Shown here: one piece after another, positions 42,354 to 50,491 of the stretch
How positions within the stretch are numbered: the stretch's first letter is position 1
Layout of the letters: each line of letters starts with the position of its first letter
Assembly (NCBI RefSeq): GCF_022829465.1
Contig: NZ_JAKSXZ010000133.1
Span: forward strand, 98,719-162,718
From: Methylobacterium sp. J-067
GTDB taxonomy: Bacteria; Pseudomonadota; Alphaproteobacteria; Rhizobiales; Beijerinckiaceae
Length of the DNA: 64,000 bases
Direction: 5' to 3'
Translations under genes and position numbers: made by a program
The notes under the pieces: generated by a model
Told to the model about the DNA's origin: nothing
The model's database searches: none
The model's input: the letters and a program-made list of their open reading frames with translations, nothing else

Positions 42354-43079
42354 TTATTGCTTCCAGGCGTTGTTTCCGGCCGCCCGGTTCTCCAACGACA
42401 CGTCCAGGTCCAGCCGTTCGCCTCCGGGGTTCGCCAGGACGCCGGACTGGATGAGCGCCACCGCCGCCCGGAACCCGCGCATCCCCAGGCCCGTGGCGAT
42501 GGCGACGTCGCGAAGGGTCGTCGTCGGGCCGAGCCCGGCGAGTGCCTTGCGGGCCATCTCCATTCCGACGTGGTCGTGGTCGCGACCGCAGCGGACGACG
42601 AGGCGCGCGTTCAGCACGGCGACGGGGTCCAGGGTGTCGTTGGTCACCGCACGGAAGTCGTGCGCGATTCGTGCCCCGTGCTGGACGCTGAGCGCCGCGA
42701 GGACCGTGGCGGTCGGCGTCCTGCCGCGGGACAGCGCCTCGCTCGAATGCTTGACCGCGAAGGCCTCCCGCACGCCCCCGACCCAGTCGACAATGACGTC
42801 GAGGGTATGGAGGTGGCTGGAGCCCGCGAGGTCGTAGCGGACCGAGCGTTGCTCAAGGATGCGAAGGACGCCCGGGAGCGAGATGAGGAGCGTCAGGAAC
42901 GCGCGCTCGGTCTCGCTCTCATAGTGGTGGACGCACCCCCGGAACGGGTCGACGATGGTGCCGACGGACGGGCCGCGCCACTTCGGTGCGGGGCAGCGGT
43001 CCGGGTCCGTTCCGATGCAGTCGTGACCGACGAGCCCGGTGGACGCGGTCGCGGCTTGCCCGTTCCCTTCCTCAGGCAA
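42354..43079 (-). CDS. tnsA: TnsA-like endonuclease of the Tn7-like element
   Basis: This 241-residue protein has a PD-(D/E)XK-type core: acidic YESETERAFL (E58), D98 in HTLDVIVDW and K110 in REAFAVK, spaced as in Tn7 TnsA (E, D, K). TnsA cuts the 5' ends of the transposon. The C-terminal half is helical and may contact the ATPase. The only possible start is a TTG at 43079 that overlaps the stop of a 34-codon gene upstream; I see no independent ribosome-binding site, so coupled translation is likely. A frameshift joining both frames is the alternative. Confidence 0.72.
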   Translation of the reverse strand: MPEEGNGQAATASTGLVGHDCIGTDPDRCPAPKWRGPSVGTIVDPFRGCVHHYESETERAFLTLLISLPGVLRILEQRSVRYDLAGSSHLHTLDVIVDWVGGVREAFAVKHSSEALSRGRTPTATVLAALSVQHGARIAHDFRAVTNDTLDPVAVLNARLVVRCGRDHDHVGMEMARKALAGLGPTTTLRDVAIATGLGMRGFRAAVALIQSGVLANPGGERLDLDVSLENRAAGNNAWKQ

Positions 43080-43176
43080 CGGCTATCGAGCAGCCCTTGC
43101 CGGTGTTCGGGATGCCGCGCAGCTCGGCGTGCCTGGCCTTGATGGCGTTCGCGATGATGTTGCCACGTGATGGCAT
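43072..43176 (-). CDS. 34-residue micro-protein preceding tnsA
   Basis: An ATG at 43176 has GGGAG seven bases upstream and opens a frame of 34 codons: it begins MPSRGNIIANAIKARHAELR and ends GKGCSIAVA before TGA. Basic residues and a helix are predicted. The stop lies inside the first codons of tnsA. It could be a real regulator, a leader peptide that couples tnsA translation, or the N-terminus of TnsA separated by a frameshift. No family is recognised. Confidence 0.45.
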   Translation of the reverse strand: MPSRGNIIANAIKARHAELRGIPNTGKGCSIAVA

Positions 43177-43499
43177 GACGAAACTCCCGGAATGCGTGGC
43201 TGAGGTCACGCCGAGCGTTCGGTCGTGCCTGCGGATGCTCACGAAGGCGCGCGGGCTCCGGAGGAGGCGCGCACGGTTCCGGTCGTGGGGCTCGACTGTG
43301 GTTCAGACGCCGACCGACCGGGGGAAGCATATCGATATGCGTACGCAGAGCATGATCGTCCTCCTCCGATAGGGACCCGGTACGGGCCGTGGGTTGGCGG
43401 TATGGATGGAAGGTACGTTCTAACGGGACGCGCCTGCCAAGGTCTTAACGAAACCCTGGCCGCGTCGGGATTCGGACGGTCTCGGCGCCATTTCGGAAC
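43177..43499. other. Gene-free stretch upstream of the transposition operon
   Basis: No gene is supported on either strand in these 323 bases. They should contain the promoter of the tnsA-tniABQ unit and, by analogy with Tn7 and Tn402 where the transposase genes start at one end, possibly a transposon end. A perfect 14-base palindrome GCATATCGATATGC lies at 43327-43340. I could not identify TGT/ACA-bounded terminal repeats with confidence. Confidence 0.4.
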
Positions 43500-43730
43500 T
43501 TATCCAACGGGTGTTCGTGGAGCATGCCCGTGCGAGGTCCGGCCAGGGAAGCCGATGACGTTGCCCTCGCGCCGTCGGAGGTTCCTCTCGGTGACGAGTT
43601 CCATGCCGGTCTCGACCTCGACGGAGACGGCCCCCAGGAGGTCGGCGAAGTCCTCCGGGGGAAGCTGGCGGGACAGCCGCATCAGGTCGGCGAGGATCAT
43701 CGCCAGGCGGTGGTCGGCATCCTCACGCAT
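43500..43730 (-). CDS. Small hypothetical protein overlapping the AAA-protease gene
   Basis: This 76-residue protein begins at ATG 43730, eight bases inside the end of the AAA-protease gene. The upstream GGAGGCC sits before the ATG within the coding end. It reads MREDADHRLAMILADLMRL, acidic and helical, then a basic tail with FPGRTSHGH. The overlap implies coupled translation with the protease, so it could be an adaptor or inhibitor. No family is recognised. Confidence 0.55.
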   Translation of the reverse strand: MREDADHRLAMILADLMRLSRQLPPEDFADLLGAVSVEVETGMELVTERNLRRREGNVIGFPGRTSHGHAPRTPVG

Positions 43731-45705
43731 GGGGGCCTCCGTCGGTGGGCGGGACGTATGTCGGGACGACCTCGGCCGGGATGTCCGCGATGATCCGGCG
43801 GACCTCGTCGCCTGAGAGGACGCGGGCCTGGAGCAGGCGCCGGGCGACCCGCTCGATGCGTCGTCCGTTCTCGCGGACAGCATACAGGGCCCGCACGTGG
43901 AGGCGGCGAAGTTCCTTCTCGACCTCGTCCTGGAGGTGCCTGTCGACCTTGAGCAGGTCCCCGAGCTCGCCATGGTCGCCGCGGTGGATGAGGCGGCCAT
44001 GCAATCCCCACGACGCGATCTTGCTCGCGATCAGGCCCGTGGCCAGGGCGAGGTCCGAGTGGCGGGGGCCGCCGGCCCCCGAGTTCGCGCCGCCCAGGAT
44101 CTCGTCGATGGCGCGCCCGGCGAGGGTCGTGACCACGAGGTCGTCGACCTGTGCGGCGGTCATCGATTGCGCGTTTCGCAACCGCGACCTGGTCCGACCG
44201 GCGAGGTCGCCGCGCTCGACGATGGTGACGCAGGCGAGGTCACCCACGCCTAGCACCTCGGTCATCACGGCATGCGCGGCCTCGTGGCAGGCGATGGCCC
44301 GGACGAGTTCCGGGGGCCGGTCGTCCGTCGGGGCGACCACGCGGACGAGGTCGGCGACGGTCATCGACCGGTCCTCGGCGCGTGCGATGGCGCGGGCGGT
44401 CTTGGCCCAGCCCGCGATCTCGGCACCGGTGGAGCCGGCCCCGAGGACGCCGAAACCTTCGAGATCCGCCCCCGGGAGGTCGCCCTCTAGGTGCTGCCTC
44501 AAGATTCCGACGACAGCGTCGGCGTCGGGCAAGCCGATGGCGATGACCTTGTTCAGGCGGCCTGGCCGCACGAGCGCTCGGTCTAGGCGGTCGGGATGGT
44601 TCGTGGCACCGACGACGACCAGGTTCGCCGCGTTCGAGGTGGCACCGTCGAGGGCCAGGAGCAGGGATGTCACGACCGGCGTCCAGAAGTCCCGATGCCG
44701 GCTGTCCGTGGTTTCGCGATTTGGGACGGCGTCCAGTTCATCCAGCAGTAATACGCAGGGACCTACGGCATTCGCTTCGCTGAAAGTGTTATCGATTGCC
44801 TTGACGACATCGTTTAGGTAGCCGCTCCCGGCGGTGAACCAGGCGGATACGCTTGAGGTCACCAACGGCAACCCGAGAGTTGATGCCAACGAGACCGCGA
44901 ACTGTGTCTTGCCGGTGCCGGGCGGACCGCCGAGGACGACGTTGCGGTCGGGAATACTGCTCCACGGCCGATGACCGGCGCGCCACTCCTCGACCGCAGC
45001 CGCCAGGGTGAGGCCCCAATCCTTTGCCTCCCCGTAGCCGTGGGTGTCCTTGAGGTGCGGGGCGGCGGCGGTCGGCGAGGCTGCGCGCCGGGCCGCCGCC
45101 ATGGCGTTCAGGCGACGGACCGCATCGCGGGCGGAGCCGTTGCCGCGGATGGCCGAGCAGACGTCCAGGAACGACAGGCCGGCCAGGGACCCGAGGCCGC
45201 GGGCGACCTGGCCCGTGACGTGGCGGATGAGGGCGCGCACGACCCGGGGCGAGGGAAAGCCGAGCCGCAGGCGGATGTCCGCGGCGGCGGTGAGGGTCGC
45301 CGGCAGATAGCGCTCGGGTGCCTGCGAGATCCCGGCGGTGTTGTAGCCCCGGCACAGGAGTGAGGCGATTTGCTCACACCCGATATCGGGACGATGGGCC
45401 GACCGTTGGCTGCCGTCGCGGCGGCAGATTTCGAGGAAATCACCGAGCTCGCGCAGTGCCTCGTTCACCGGGAGGATCATCTCGGCGCTGCCGACCTCGA
45501 CGACCAGGGCGATGCCGTTGCGCTTGGCGATGGCACGCCGGTCGCGGCGGGTCAGGGCCGCGTCGAGCATGGCGGTGGCGAGGAGGCGCGGGACGCTGGT
45601 CTCTTCGAGCAGCAGGTCGGCCGCGTCGTGATCGCCGGGGATGGGGTCGAGGCCGGGTGGCGGAGCCTTGGCGGGGATATGCTTGAGCGAGACGGACTTG
45701 GACAT
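43723..45705 (-). CDS. FtsH-like soluble AAA-M41 metalloprotease
   Basis: This 660-residue protein has an unrecognised N-terminal domain (about 1-225), an AAA module (Walker A GGPPGTGKT near 260, Walker B VLLLDELDAV near 318, arginine-finger region DRALVRPGRLNKV) and a C-terminal M41-type peptidase. The zinc motif HEAAH starts at H474, and GGPRHSDLALATGLIASKIASWG matches the FtsH segment that gives the third ligand. Unlike FtsH it has no membrane helices. It is preceded by a structured leader shared with the next gene upstream. Confidence 0.85.
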   Translation of the reverse strand: MSKSVSLKHIPAKAPPPGLDPIPGDHDAADLLLEETSVPRLLATAMLDAALTRRDRRAIAKRNGIALVVEVGSAEMILPVNEALRELGDFLEICRRDGSQRSAHRPDIGCEQIASLLCRGYNTAGISQAPERYLPATLTAAADIRLRLGFPSPRVVRALIRHVTGQVARGLGSLAGLSFLDVCSAIRGNGSARDAVRRLNAMAAARRAASPTAAAPHLKDTHGYGEAKDWGLTLAAAVEEWRAGHRPWSSIPDRNVVLGGPPGTGKTQFAVSLASTLGLPLVTSSVSAWFTAGSGYLNDVVKAIDNTFSEANAVGPCVLLLDELDAVPNRETTDSRHRDFWTPVVTSLLLALDGATSNAANLVVVGATNHPDRLDRALVRPGRLNKVIAIGLPDADAVVGILRQHLEGDLPGADLEGFGVLGAGSTGAEIAGWAKTARAIARAEDRSMTVADLVRVVAPTDDRPPELVRAIACHEAAHAVMTEVLGVGDLACVTIVERGDLAGRTRSRLRNAQSMTAAQVDDLVVTTLAGRAIDEILGGANSGAGGPRHSDLALATGLIASKIASWGLHGRLIHRGDHGELGDLLKVDRHLQDEVEKELRRLHVRALYAVRENGRRIERVARRLLQARVLSGDEVRRIIADIPAEVVPTYVPPTDGGPHA

Positions 45706-45720
45706 GGTGGCCTCCGTGAC

Positions 45721-45759
45721 GGGGCCGCCGGGCGCGACTGGTCGCGCCGGTCAGGCCCC
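45721..45759 (-). promoter_or_regulatory. Structured leader motif, copy A (before the AAA-protease)
   Basis: Written on the plus strand the order is outer arm GGGGCC (45721-45726), GCCG, inner arm GGCGCGAC, loop TG, inner arm GTCGCGCC, GGTCA, outer arm GGCCCC (45754-45759). The transcript reads it on the minus strand, 15 bases before the ATG. Copy B has the same layout with a different inner stem, which suggests a conserved RNA or operator structure. Confidence 0.65.
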
Positions 45760-45844
45760 GGGGGCTGATCGGGAAAGGGGTGGCGTCGTGGCGGCGAGGC
45801 CCCCGGATATCTGTTCGGGCGGTCGGCACATGGTCATGCTCACG

Positions 45845-46132
45845 TCAGCGCTCCTCGCCGGTCTCGAAGGCGTCGGCGTCGTAGCGGCGGGCGGTGGAGG
45901 TGACGCGCACCCCGGGCCGCGGCGGGGCGATGCGTTCGGCGAGGTGGCGGGCCTGGGCCTGGGCCTCCTCGTGGGCGGCGCGTCCCAGGGTCACGAGCGT
46001 GGCGCGGACGGCGCGTTCGAGCGCCGGTTCGCCGTAGGTGTCGCGGACGCCGGCCAGGCGCCGGAACACGAGCCCGACCTGGCTGTCAGGGTCCTGTGGC
46101 AGCAGGGATTCAGATGGCGTGTGGATATTCAT
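45845..46132 (-). CDS. Small hypothetical protein upstream of the AAA-protease
   Basis: This 95-residue protein starts at ATG 46132 (MNIHTPSESLLPQDPDSQVG), preceded by GAGGCC. It is helical with a conserved-looking core LVFRRLAGVRDTYGEPALERAVRATLVTLGRAAHEEAQAQARHLAER reduced here to its key parts: a VRDTYGEPAL turn and an Ala-rich helix. No family is recognised. It carries copy B of the leader motif and runs in the same direction as the protease, 139 bases away, so both may answer to one signal. Confidence 0.6.
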   Translation of the reverse strand: MNIHTPSESLLPQDPDSQVGLVFRRLAGVRDTYGEPALERAVRATLVTLGRAAHEEAQAQARHLAERIAPPRPGVRVTSTARRYDADAFETGEER

Positions 46133-46147
46133 GACGGCCTCGGTCGC

Positions 46148-46180
46148 GGGCCGCCGGACGCACGCGCGTCGGTCAGGCCC
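46148..46180 (-). promoter_or_regulatory. Structured leader motif, copy B (before the 95-residue protein)
   Basis: On the plus strand: outer arm GGGCC (46148-46152), GCCG, inner arm GACGC, loop ACGC, inner arm GCGTC, GGTCA, outer arm GGCCC (46176-46180). The flanking blocks GCCG and GGTCA and the following GGGAAAGG match copy A, while the inner stem differs but still pairs. It ends 15 bases before the ATG, the same distance as copy A. Confidence 0.65.
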
Positions 46181-46240
46181 GGCGGGAAAGGTGAAGGCGT
46201 GCGGCACTGCCGTGGGGCAGGCGGGCCTTCCGTATGAGGC

Positions 46241-46714
46241 GGGCGGGGATGAACATCGAAGCAGCGTGTCAGGGAAGTTGCAGTCCAGGGTTTAGGTAGG
46301 TGCGGGCCGAACCGTCAACAGCTCCCGAGAGTATTTCGTGGTTAACGGACGGTTGAAGTTGGTATCCCCGGTGGATCCCGGGGAAAGCCCGGGCGCGTGG
46401 GGGAGCTGGTCCCTCGGTTGCGGATTCGCGACTCCGAGGGTACGCGGTCCGCGGTCTTGGTACCGTGAACCCCGTACCATCCGGGAAGGCCGGCGTCCGG
46501 CGAAGCCTTTGCCTGCGTTGATGTCCCGGGCTGGCGGCACGCGGTCCCGCGCCGGCCGGGAAGGACGCGGGCGTACCATTCGTGCCGGCGCTGACCCTGG
46601 GAACGAGGCGGACGCGCTCGGTCGCGGTGATGTCCCGACCGTCGAAAGGTTGGCGAGGGCGTTCGGGCTCCGTTAGCTGGAGGGTGGCATGCTGTCCGCG
46701 ACGGGGGTGACGCG
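46241..46714. other. Intergenic region before the KfrA-like gene
   Basis: No convincing gene is present in this 474-base divergent region. It has a CCCGGG-GAAAG-CCCGGG hairpin near 46377-46393 and several GGTACC/CCGTACC-like repeats around 46440-46480. A weak plus-strand frame ends with an HTH-like VPTVERLARAFGL just before 46676, which could be the remnant of a small regulator. Confidence 0.35.
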
Positions 46715-47386
46715 ATGCCGACGAAGGAACAGGTCTACGACGTCTGCGACCGCCTGCGGGCGGAGCGGACCCGGGTCACCCAGGAGAACATCCGCAAGGC
46801 GCTTCCCCGGGGTGGGTCGAACCGCGAGGTCGGGCCCGCGCTGAGGGATTGGAAGGTCGACCGGGCCTACAAGGCGCGGCTTGAGACGCGGCAGATGCCC
46901 GAGGTCGTCCAAGCGCGGGTCGTGGACTTCGTGGGCGCGGTCTGGGAGGCGGCCAGGGCCGATGTCGGGAAGGACATGGCCGAGGCCCGCGACAGGATGA
47001 AGGCCCGGGTCAAGGCGTCCGACGAGGGGCTGAACGAGATGGCGGCGCGCCTGGACGCGACGGAGGCGCTGAACGCCAGGCTGACGTCCGAGGCGGACGG
47101 GCTGCGCAAGGAGGTCGAGCGGCTACGCAAACGACTCGACCACGTCCGGGCGGAGGAGTTCTGGGACCGGGTGATGCAGGAGGTGCACGACCTGCTGCCG
47201 CCGGACGGTGAGATGCGGCCGGAGGAGATCCTGCCGCGGCTCAAGCCCTCGGTCCACCGGGGCGCGCGGCTGCACAAGGAACCGCTGGACGCCACGACGC
47301 TCAGGAAGAAGCTGAAGGTGCGGACCCTCCACGGGAAGTACGTGGCCGAGGGCTCGAACGGTGGGTTTGTTCGTCGCATAGGCTAG
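46715..47386 (+). CDS. KfrA-like DNA-binding coiled-coil protein
   Basis: This 223-residue protein begins with the KfrA N-terminal DNA-binding domain (MPTKEQVYDVCDRLRAERTRVTQENIRKALPRGGSNREVGPALRDWK). A long coiled coil follows (about 75-150: MAEARDRMKARVKASDEGL, LTSEADGLRKEVERLRKRLDHVR). The C-terminal part looks like a second small winged helix (ATTLRKKLKVRTLHGKYVAE). KfrA proteins are autoregulators and segregation or organisation factors of plasmids and mobile elements. It probably controls its own divergent promoter. Confidence 0.8.
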   Translation: MPTKEQVYDVCDRLRAERTRVTQENIRKALPRGGSNREVGPALRDWKVDRAYKARLETRQMPEVVQARVVDFVGAVWEAARADVGKDMAEARDRMKARVKASDEGLNEMAARLDATEALNARLTSEADGLRKEVERLRKRLDHVRAEEFWDRVMQEVHDLLPPDGEMRPEEILPRLKPSVHRGARLHKEPLDATTLRKKLKVRTLHGKYVAEGSNGGFVRRIG

Positions 47387-47629
47387 GCAGCCCTTCGAGC
47401 CCGTGCACGGTGCAGAGATTGGTGCGCCGGCCCTATCTCTGGCTCGGCCATACAGGGAACACCACGAAGTCCAATGTGACGAGAATGCACCGGTAAGGCG
47501 CGGCTCTGGGTTCTTACACAACCTTAAGCATTGCGGCCGCAGAGCCACCGGATACCATTCGATGCGAACCTATCGTGGATGGATTCATCCGGCTGGTCGC
47601 TGTGCGTTTCTCGGACACACGGGTGTTGT

Positions 47630-47998
47630 ATGAGCGAGGGCATTGAACCGAGGGGAGCCGAGATCGCCCTCTTGGACTTGGCGCTTGAGGGCTGGCGCTT
47701 CCAAAAGCTTTTCGCACGGGCGATGACAAAAATGGATGCGGGAGAGACGCCCCGCTTCGCAAATCAGCATCGTTATTTCGTGCGCCGTATTGGCGAGTGC
47801 CTCCGGGATGCGGGTATCCGCCTGGTGACCCTTGAGGGCCAGCCTTACGATACGGGCTCGGCGGTGACTGCGATCAATCTCGCCGATTTTGGCCCCGAGG
47901 ACGACCTGGTCGTCGACCAGATGATCGAACCCATCGTCATGAACGAGGCCGGCCTGCTGCGCGCTGGAACGGTCACGGTGCGCAAGGCAGACCAATGA
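47630..47998 (+). CDS. GrpE-like protein, first gene of the Hsp70-AAA cluster
   Basis: This 122-residue protein starts at ATG 47630 (MSEGIEPRGAEI). The N-terminal half is helical; the C-terminal part (AGIRLVTLEGQPYDTGSAVTAI, PIVMNEAGLLRAGTVTVRKA) has the spacing of the GrpE beta-wing: xGQPYD near the start and LLRAGxVxV at the end. A canonical GrpE is longer, with a long N-terminal coiled coil. It overlaps the Hsp70 start by four bases, which supports a nucleotide-exchange role for that Hsp70. The family call rests on pattern, not on a search. Confidence 0.55.
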   Translation: MSEGIEPRGAEIALLDLALEGWRFQKLFARAMTKMDAGETPRFANQHRYFVRRIGECLRDAGIRLVTLEGQPYDTGSAVTAINLADFGPEDDLVVDQMIEPIVMNEAGLLRAGTVTVRKADQ

Positions 47999-50490
47999 CC
48001 ACGTATGTCGGCATCGACCTCGGCACCACGAATAGCGCGATCTGCTCGTTCGACGGCGAAAGTGTCCGGCTTTACAAAAGCCCCGAGCAGACGGACGTCA
48101 CCCCGTCGGCCATCTTCGTCGACCGACGCGGCAATCGTTTCGTCGGCAAGCGGGCGTATGACAACTTAGCGCGTAACCCAGACAACGCGGCAGTGCTGTT
48201 CAAGCGCGTTATGGGCACCTCCACACCGGTGAAGCTGCCCGCTGCCAAGATCACCATGACCCCGGAAGAATGCTCGGCCGAGGTACTGCGCACTCTGTTC
48301 GGCTACCTGCCCGAGGATCTTCGCCGCGACCCCGACATCGGCACGGTGATCACGGTCCCCGCTGCCTTCAACCAGATGCAGAAGGACGCCACGATAGAGG
48401 CTGCGCGCGCAGCCGGTCTGGGTAAGGTGGCCCTGATGCAGGAGCCCGTGGCGGCCGTTATGAGCGTCATGCGCAGTAGGCGCGGCGACGGCATTTTCCT
48501 CGTCTACGACCTCGGCGGCGGCACGCTCGACATTGCCATCGGACAGAGCATCGGCGGTCGCGTCAGCCTGCTCGGGCAGGGCGGCATCCCGATGTGCGGA
48601 GGACGCGACTTCGACCGCCTCATCGTCGACAACGTCGTCGCCCCTTGGTTGCGGGCTAACTTCGACCTCCCTGAGGATCTCTGGTCGGCGCCAGAGTACC
48701 GCTCGCTGCGGCGGATGGCCGAGTTCGCCGCGGAGAAGGCCAAGGTTGCCCTGTCCGACCGGGACGAGGCAGTCGTGGCAGCCGACGAAGGCGAGATCGC
48801 GACGAAGGACCGGGCGGGCGACGAGATTTACATCGATGTGCCGGTCACCCGCGCCCAACTCGATGCCTTGTCCGAGGAAAATATCCGTCTCTCGGTAGAG
48901 GTAGCGCGCGAGACCATCGAGAAGGCCGGGCTTACGCCGCACGACATCGAACGTGTCGTCTTCGTGGGCGGTCCGACACAGTACAAGCCCTTGCGCGATC
49001 GCGTGGCCTTCGAACTCGGCATAGCCCCCTCGACAGACGTAAACCCTATGACCGCGGTCGCGGAGGGTGCCGCCATCTTTGCTGAGTCCATTGACTGGGG
49101 CTCGCAGTCCCGTGGGCGCAAGACGGCGCGCGGGAGCGTGAGCGCGGGGGCGGGCTTCGCGTTGACCGTGAATTATGTCGCGCGCACTCCTGACCAGAAG
49201 GCCAAGATCGGGCTCAAGCTCGGCCAGCCGGCCCAGCCCGGAACTGCCTTCCAGGTCGACAGTCTCGACACCGGATGGTCGTCCGGACGTTCCGCCCTGC
49301 GGGATGGGGCTGTTATCGAGGTCCCGCTCGCCAAGCCAGGCTCAAACGCGTTCAAGATCTTCGTAATCGACGCCGACGGCGGTCCGGTTGCGCTGAAGGA
49401 AGATCGGATTGTCATCACGCGGACCGCGGCGACGGTGGACGCCATCCCGGCCTCGCACTCGGTCGGCGTGGAGGCCCGGGAACGCGTTGGCGGGCCTCTC
49501 GTGCTCGCTTACCTCGCCAAGGCTGGCGATCCGCTCCCGGCCAGGGGCACTCTTGAGTTCAAGGCCGAGGAGTCCCTCCGGGCGGGGGCGGCCGGCTCCC
49601 TGAAGTTCAAGGTCTGGGAGGGCGATATCGAGCAGCCCATTTCCGACAACCGCTTCATCGGGATGTTCGAGATACACGGTAGCGATTTCGACGACGGGGT
49701 CATCGCTGCTGGCGCCGACTTGTGCATGACCTACGAGATCACCGACGGCGGCAACATCGACATCGAGATCACCGTCCCCTCGGTCGGTGGCTCGTTCCAC
49801 TCGGGCCGAAACTTCTACTCCCGGCAATCGGCGATGGTAGATTACAGCCAGGCGGCAAAGCGCATCCGCGAGGAGGCGGATCATACCGCGCAACAGGTCT
49901 CTGAGATAGCTGCGCACGTTGACGGTCGTGCGCTGGCCGAGGTTCGGGCGAGGGTCGGGCGCGCCGCCGCGCTCCCGGCCGGCGAGACCGATCCCGAGAC
50001 CGCCAAACGCGCAGCGGACGACGTTCAGGAGGCCAAGCGACTCCTCGCCGTCGCCAGGAAGGCGAACCTGCCGGTGATCCGTCGCCTGGAGCTCGACCGG
50101 CGGGTCGCCCATTTCGAGCACGTCAGGCAGCACGCGCGCCCGGCGGAGATCCAGTCCTTCGAGAACCTCAGGGCCGCCGCGGAACGCCTCATTGGCAACC
50201 CGCGCCAGGACTTCGAGCTGAAGCTGCAGGAGATGGCCTCGAAGACGTTCTCCATCTTCGTTCGACAGGACTGGTTCATCGTCGACCGCTTCAACCTCTA
50301 CGTCGAGGAGTGGTCCCACCTTTTCCCCGACCAGGCGGCCTACGAGGCGCTACTCGCCGAGGGGCGGAAGGCCATCGAGGCGGACGACGTCGACCGGTTG
50401 CGGCAGGTGGTAGCGCAGCTCGACCTGACCCGCATCCGTTCGGCCGAGGCCGACGACCTCATCGCGACCGCGAACATCATCAGGAACTGA
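47995..50490 (+). CDS. Divergent Hsp70 chaperone with an extra domain
   Basis: This 831-residue Hsp70 has an intact actin-like ATPase domain (about 1-365): phosphate 1 IDLGTTNS, connect YVPAAFN-type ITVPAAFNQMQKDAT, phosphate 2 VYDLGGGTLD, adenosine VVFVGGPTQYKPL. An insert of about 130 residues (about 370-500, beta-rich) separates it from a DnaK-like substrate-binding beta domain (about 500-625: LPARGTLEFKAEE, ISDNRFIGMFEIHG). A helical C-terminus of about 200 residues follows, with no EEVD-like end. Canonical DnaK is about 640 residues. It lies between a GrpE-like gene and an AAA ATPase, the latter one base away. Confidence 0.88.
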   Translation: MTTYVGIDLGTTNSAICSFDGESVRLYKSPEQTDVTPSAIFVDRRGNRFVGKRAYDNLARNPDNAAVLFKRVMGTSTPVKLPAAKITMTPEECSAEVLRTLFGYLPEDLRRDPDIGTVITVPAAFNQMQKDATIEAARAAGLGKVALMQEPVAAVMSVMRSRRGDGIFLVYDLGGGTLDIAIGQSIGGRVSLLGQGGIPMCGGRDFDRLIVDNVVAPWLRANFDLPEDLWSAPEYRSLRRMAEFAAEKAKVALSDRDEAVVAADEGEIATKDRAGDEIYIDVPVTRAQLDALSEENIRLSVEVARETIEKAGLTPHDIERVVFVGGPTQYKPLRDRVAFELGIAPSTDVNPMTAVAEGAAIFAESIDWGSQSRGRKTARGSVSAGAGFALTVNYVARTPDQKAKIGLKLGQPAQPGTAFQVDSLDTGWSSGRSALRDGAVIEVPLAKPGSNAFKIFVIDADGGPVALKEDRIVITRTAATVDAIPASHSVGVEARERVGGPLVLAYLAKAGDPLPARGTLEFKAEESLRAGAAGSLKFKVWEGDIEQPISDNRFIGMFEIHGSDFDDGVIAAGADLCMTYEITDGGNIDIEITVPSVGGSFHSGRNFYSRQSAMVDYSQAAKRIREEADHTAQQVSEIAAHVDGRALAEVRARVGRAAALPAGETDPETAKRAADDVQEAKRLLAVARKANLPVIRRLELDRRVAHFEHVRQHARPAEIQSFENLRAAAERLIGNPRQDFELKLQEMASKTFSIFVRQDWFIVDRFNLYVEEWSHLFPDQAAYEALLAEGRKAIEADDVDRLRQVVAQLDLTRIRSAEADDLIATANIIRN

Positions 50491-50491
50491 G

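Noticed and set aside
43072..43330. An upstream extension of tnsA in another frame
   Set aside because: The longer frame gives a Pro/Arg-rich product without family features; the 34-codon gene has the better start and coding look.
36270..43502. TAAGTTCCG at 36270-36278 and its inverted copy at 43494-43502 as transposon ends
   Set aside because: Only nine bases match, without extension or TGT/ACA termini, and such a match is likely by chance between two stretches of a few hundred bases.
46338..46676. Plus-strand 112-codon frame before the KfrA-like gene
   Set aside because: Most of it is low-complexity; only the last residues look HTH-like. It may be a remnant, and no ribosome-binding site supports it.
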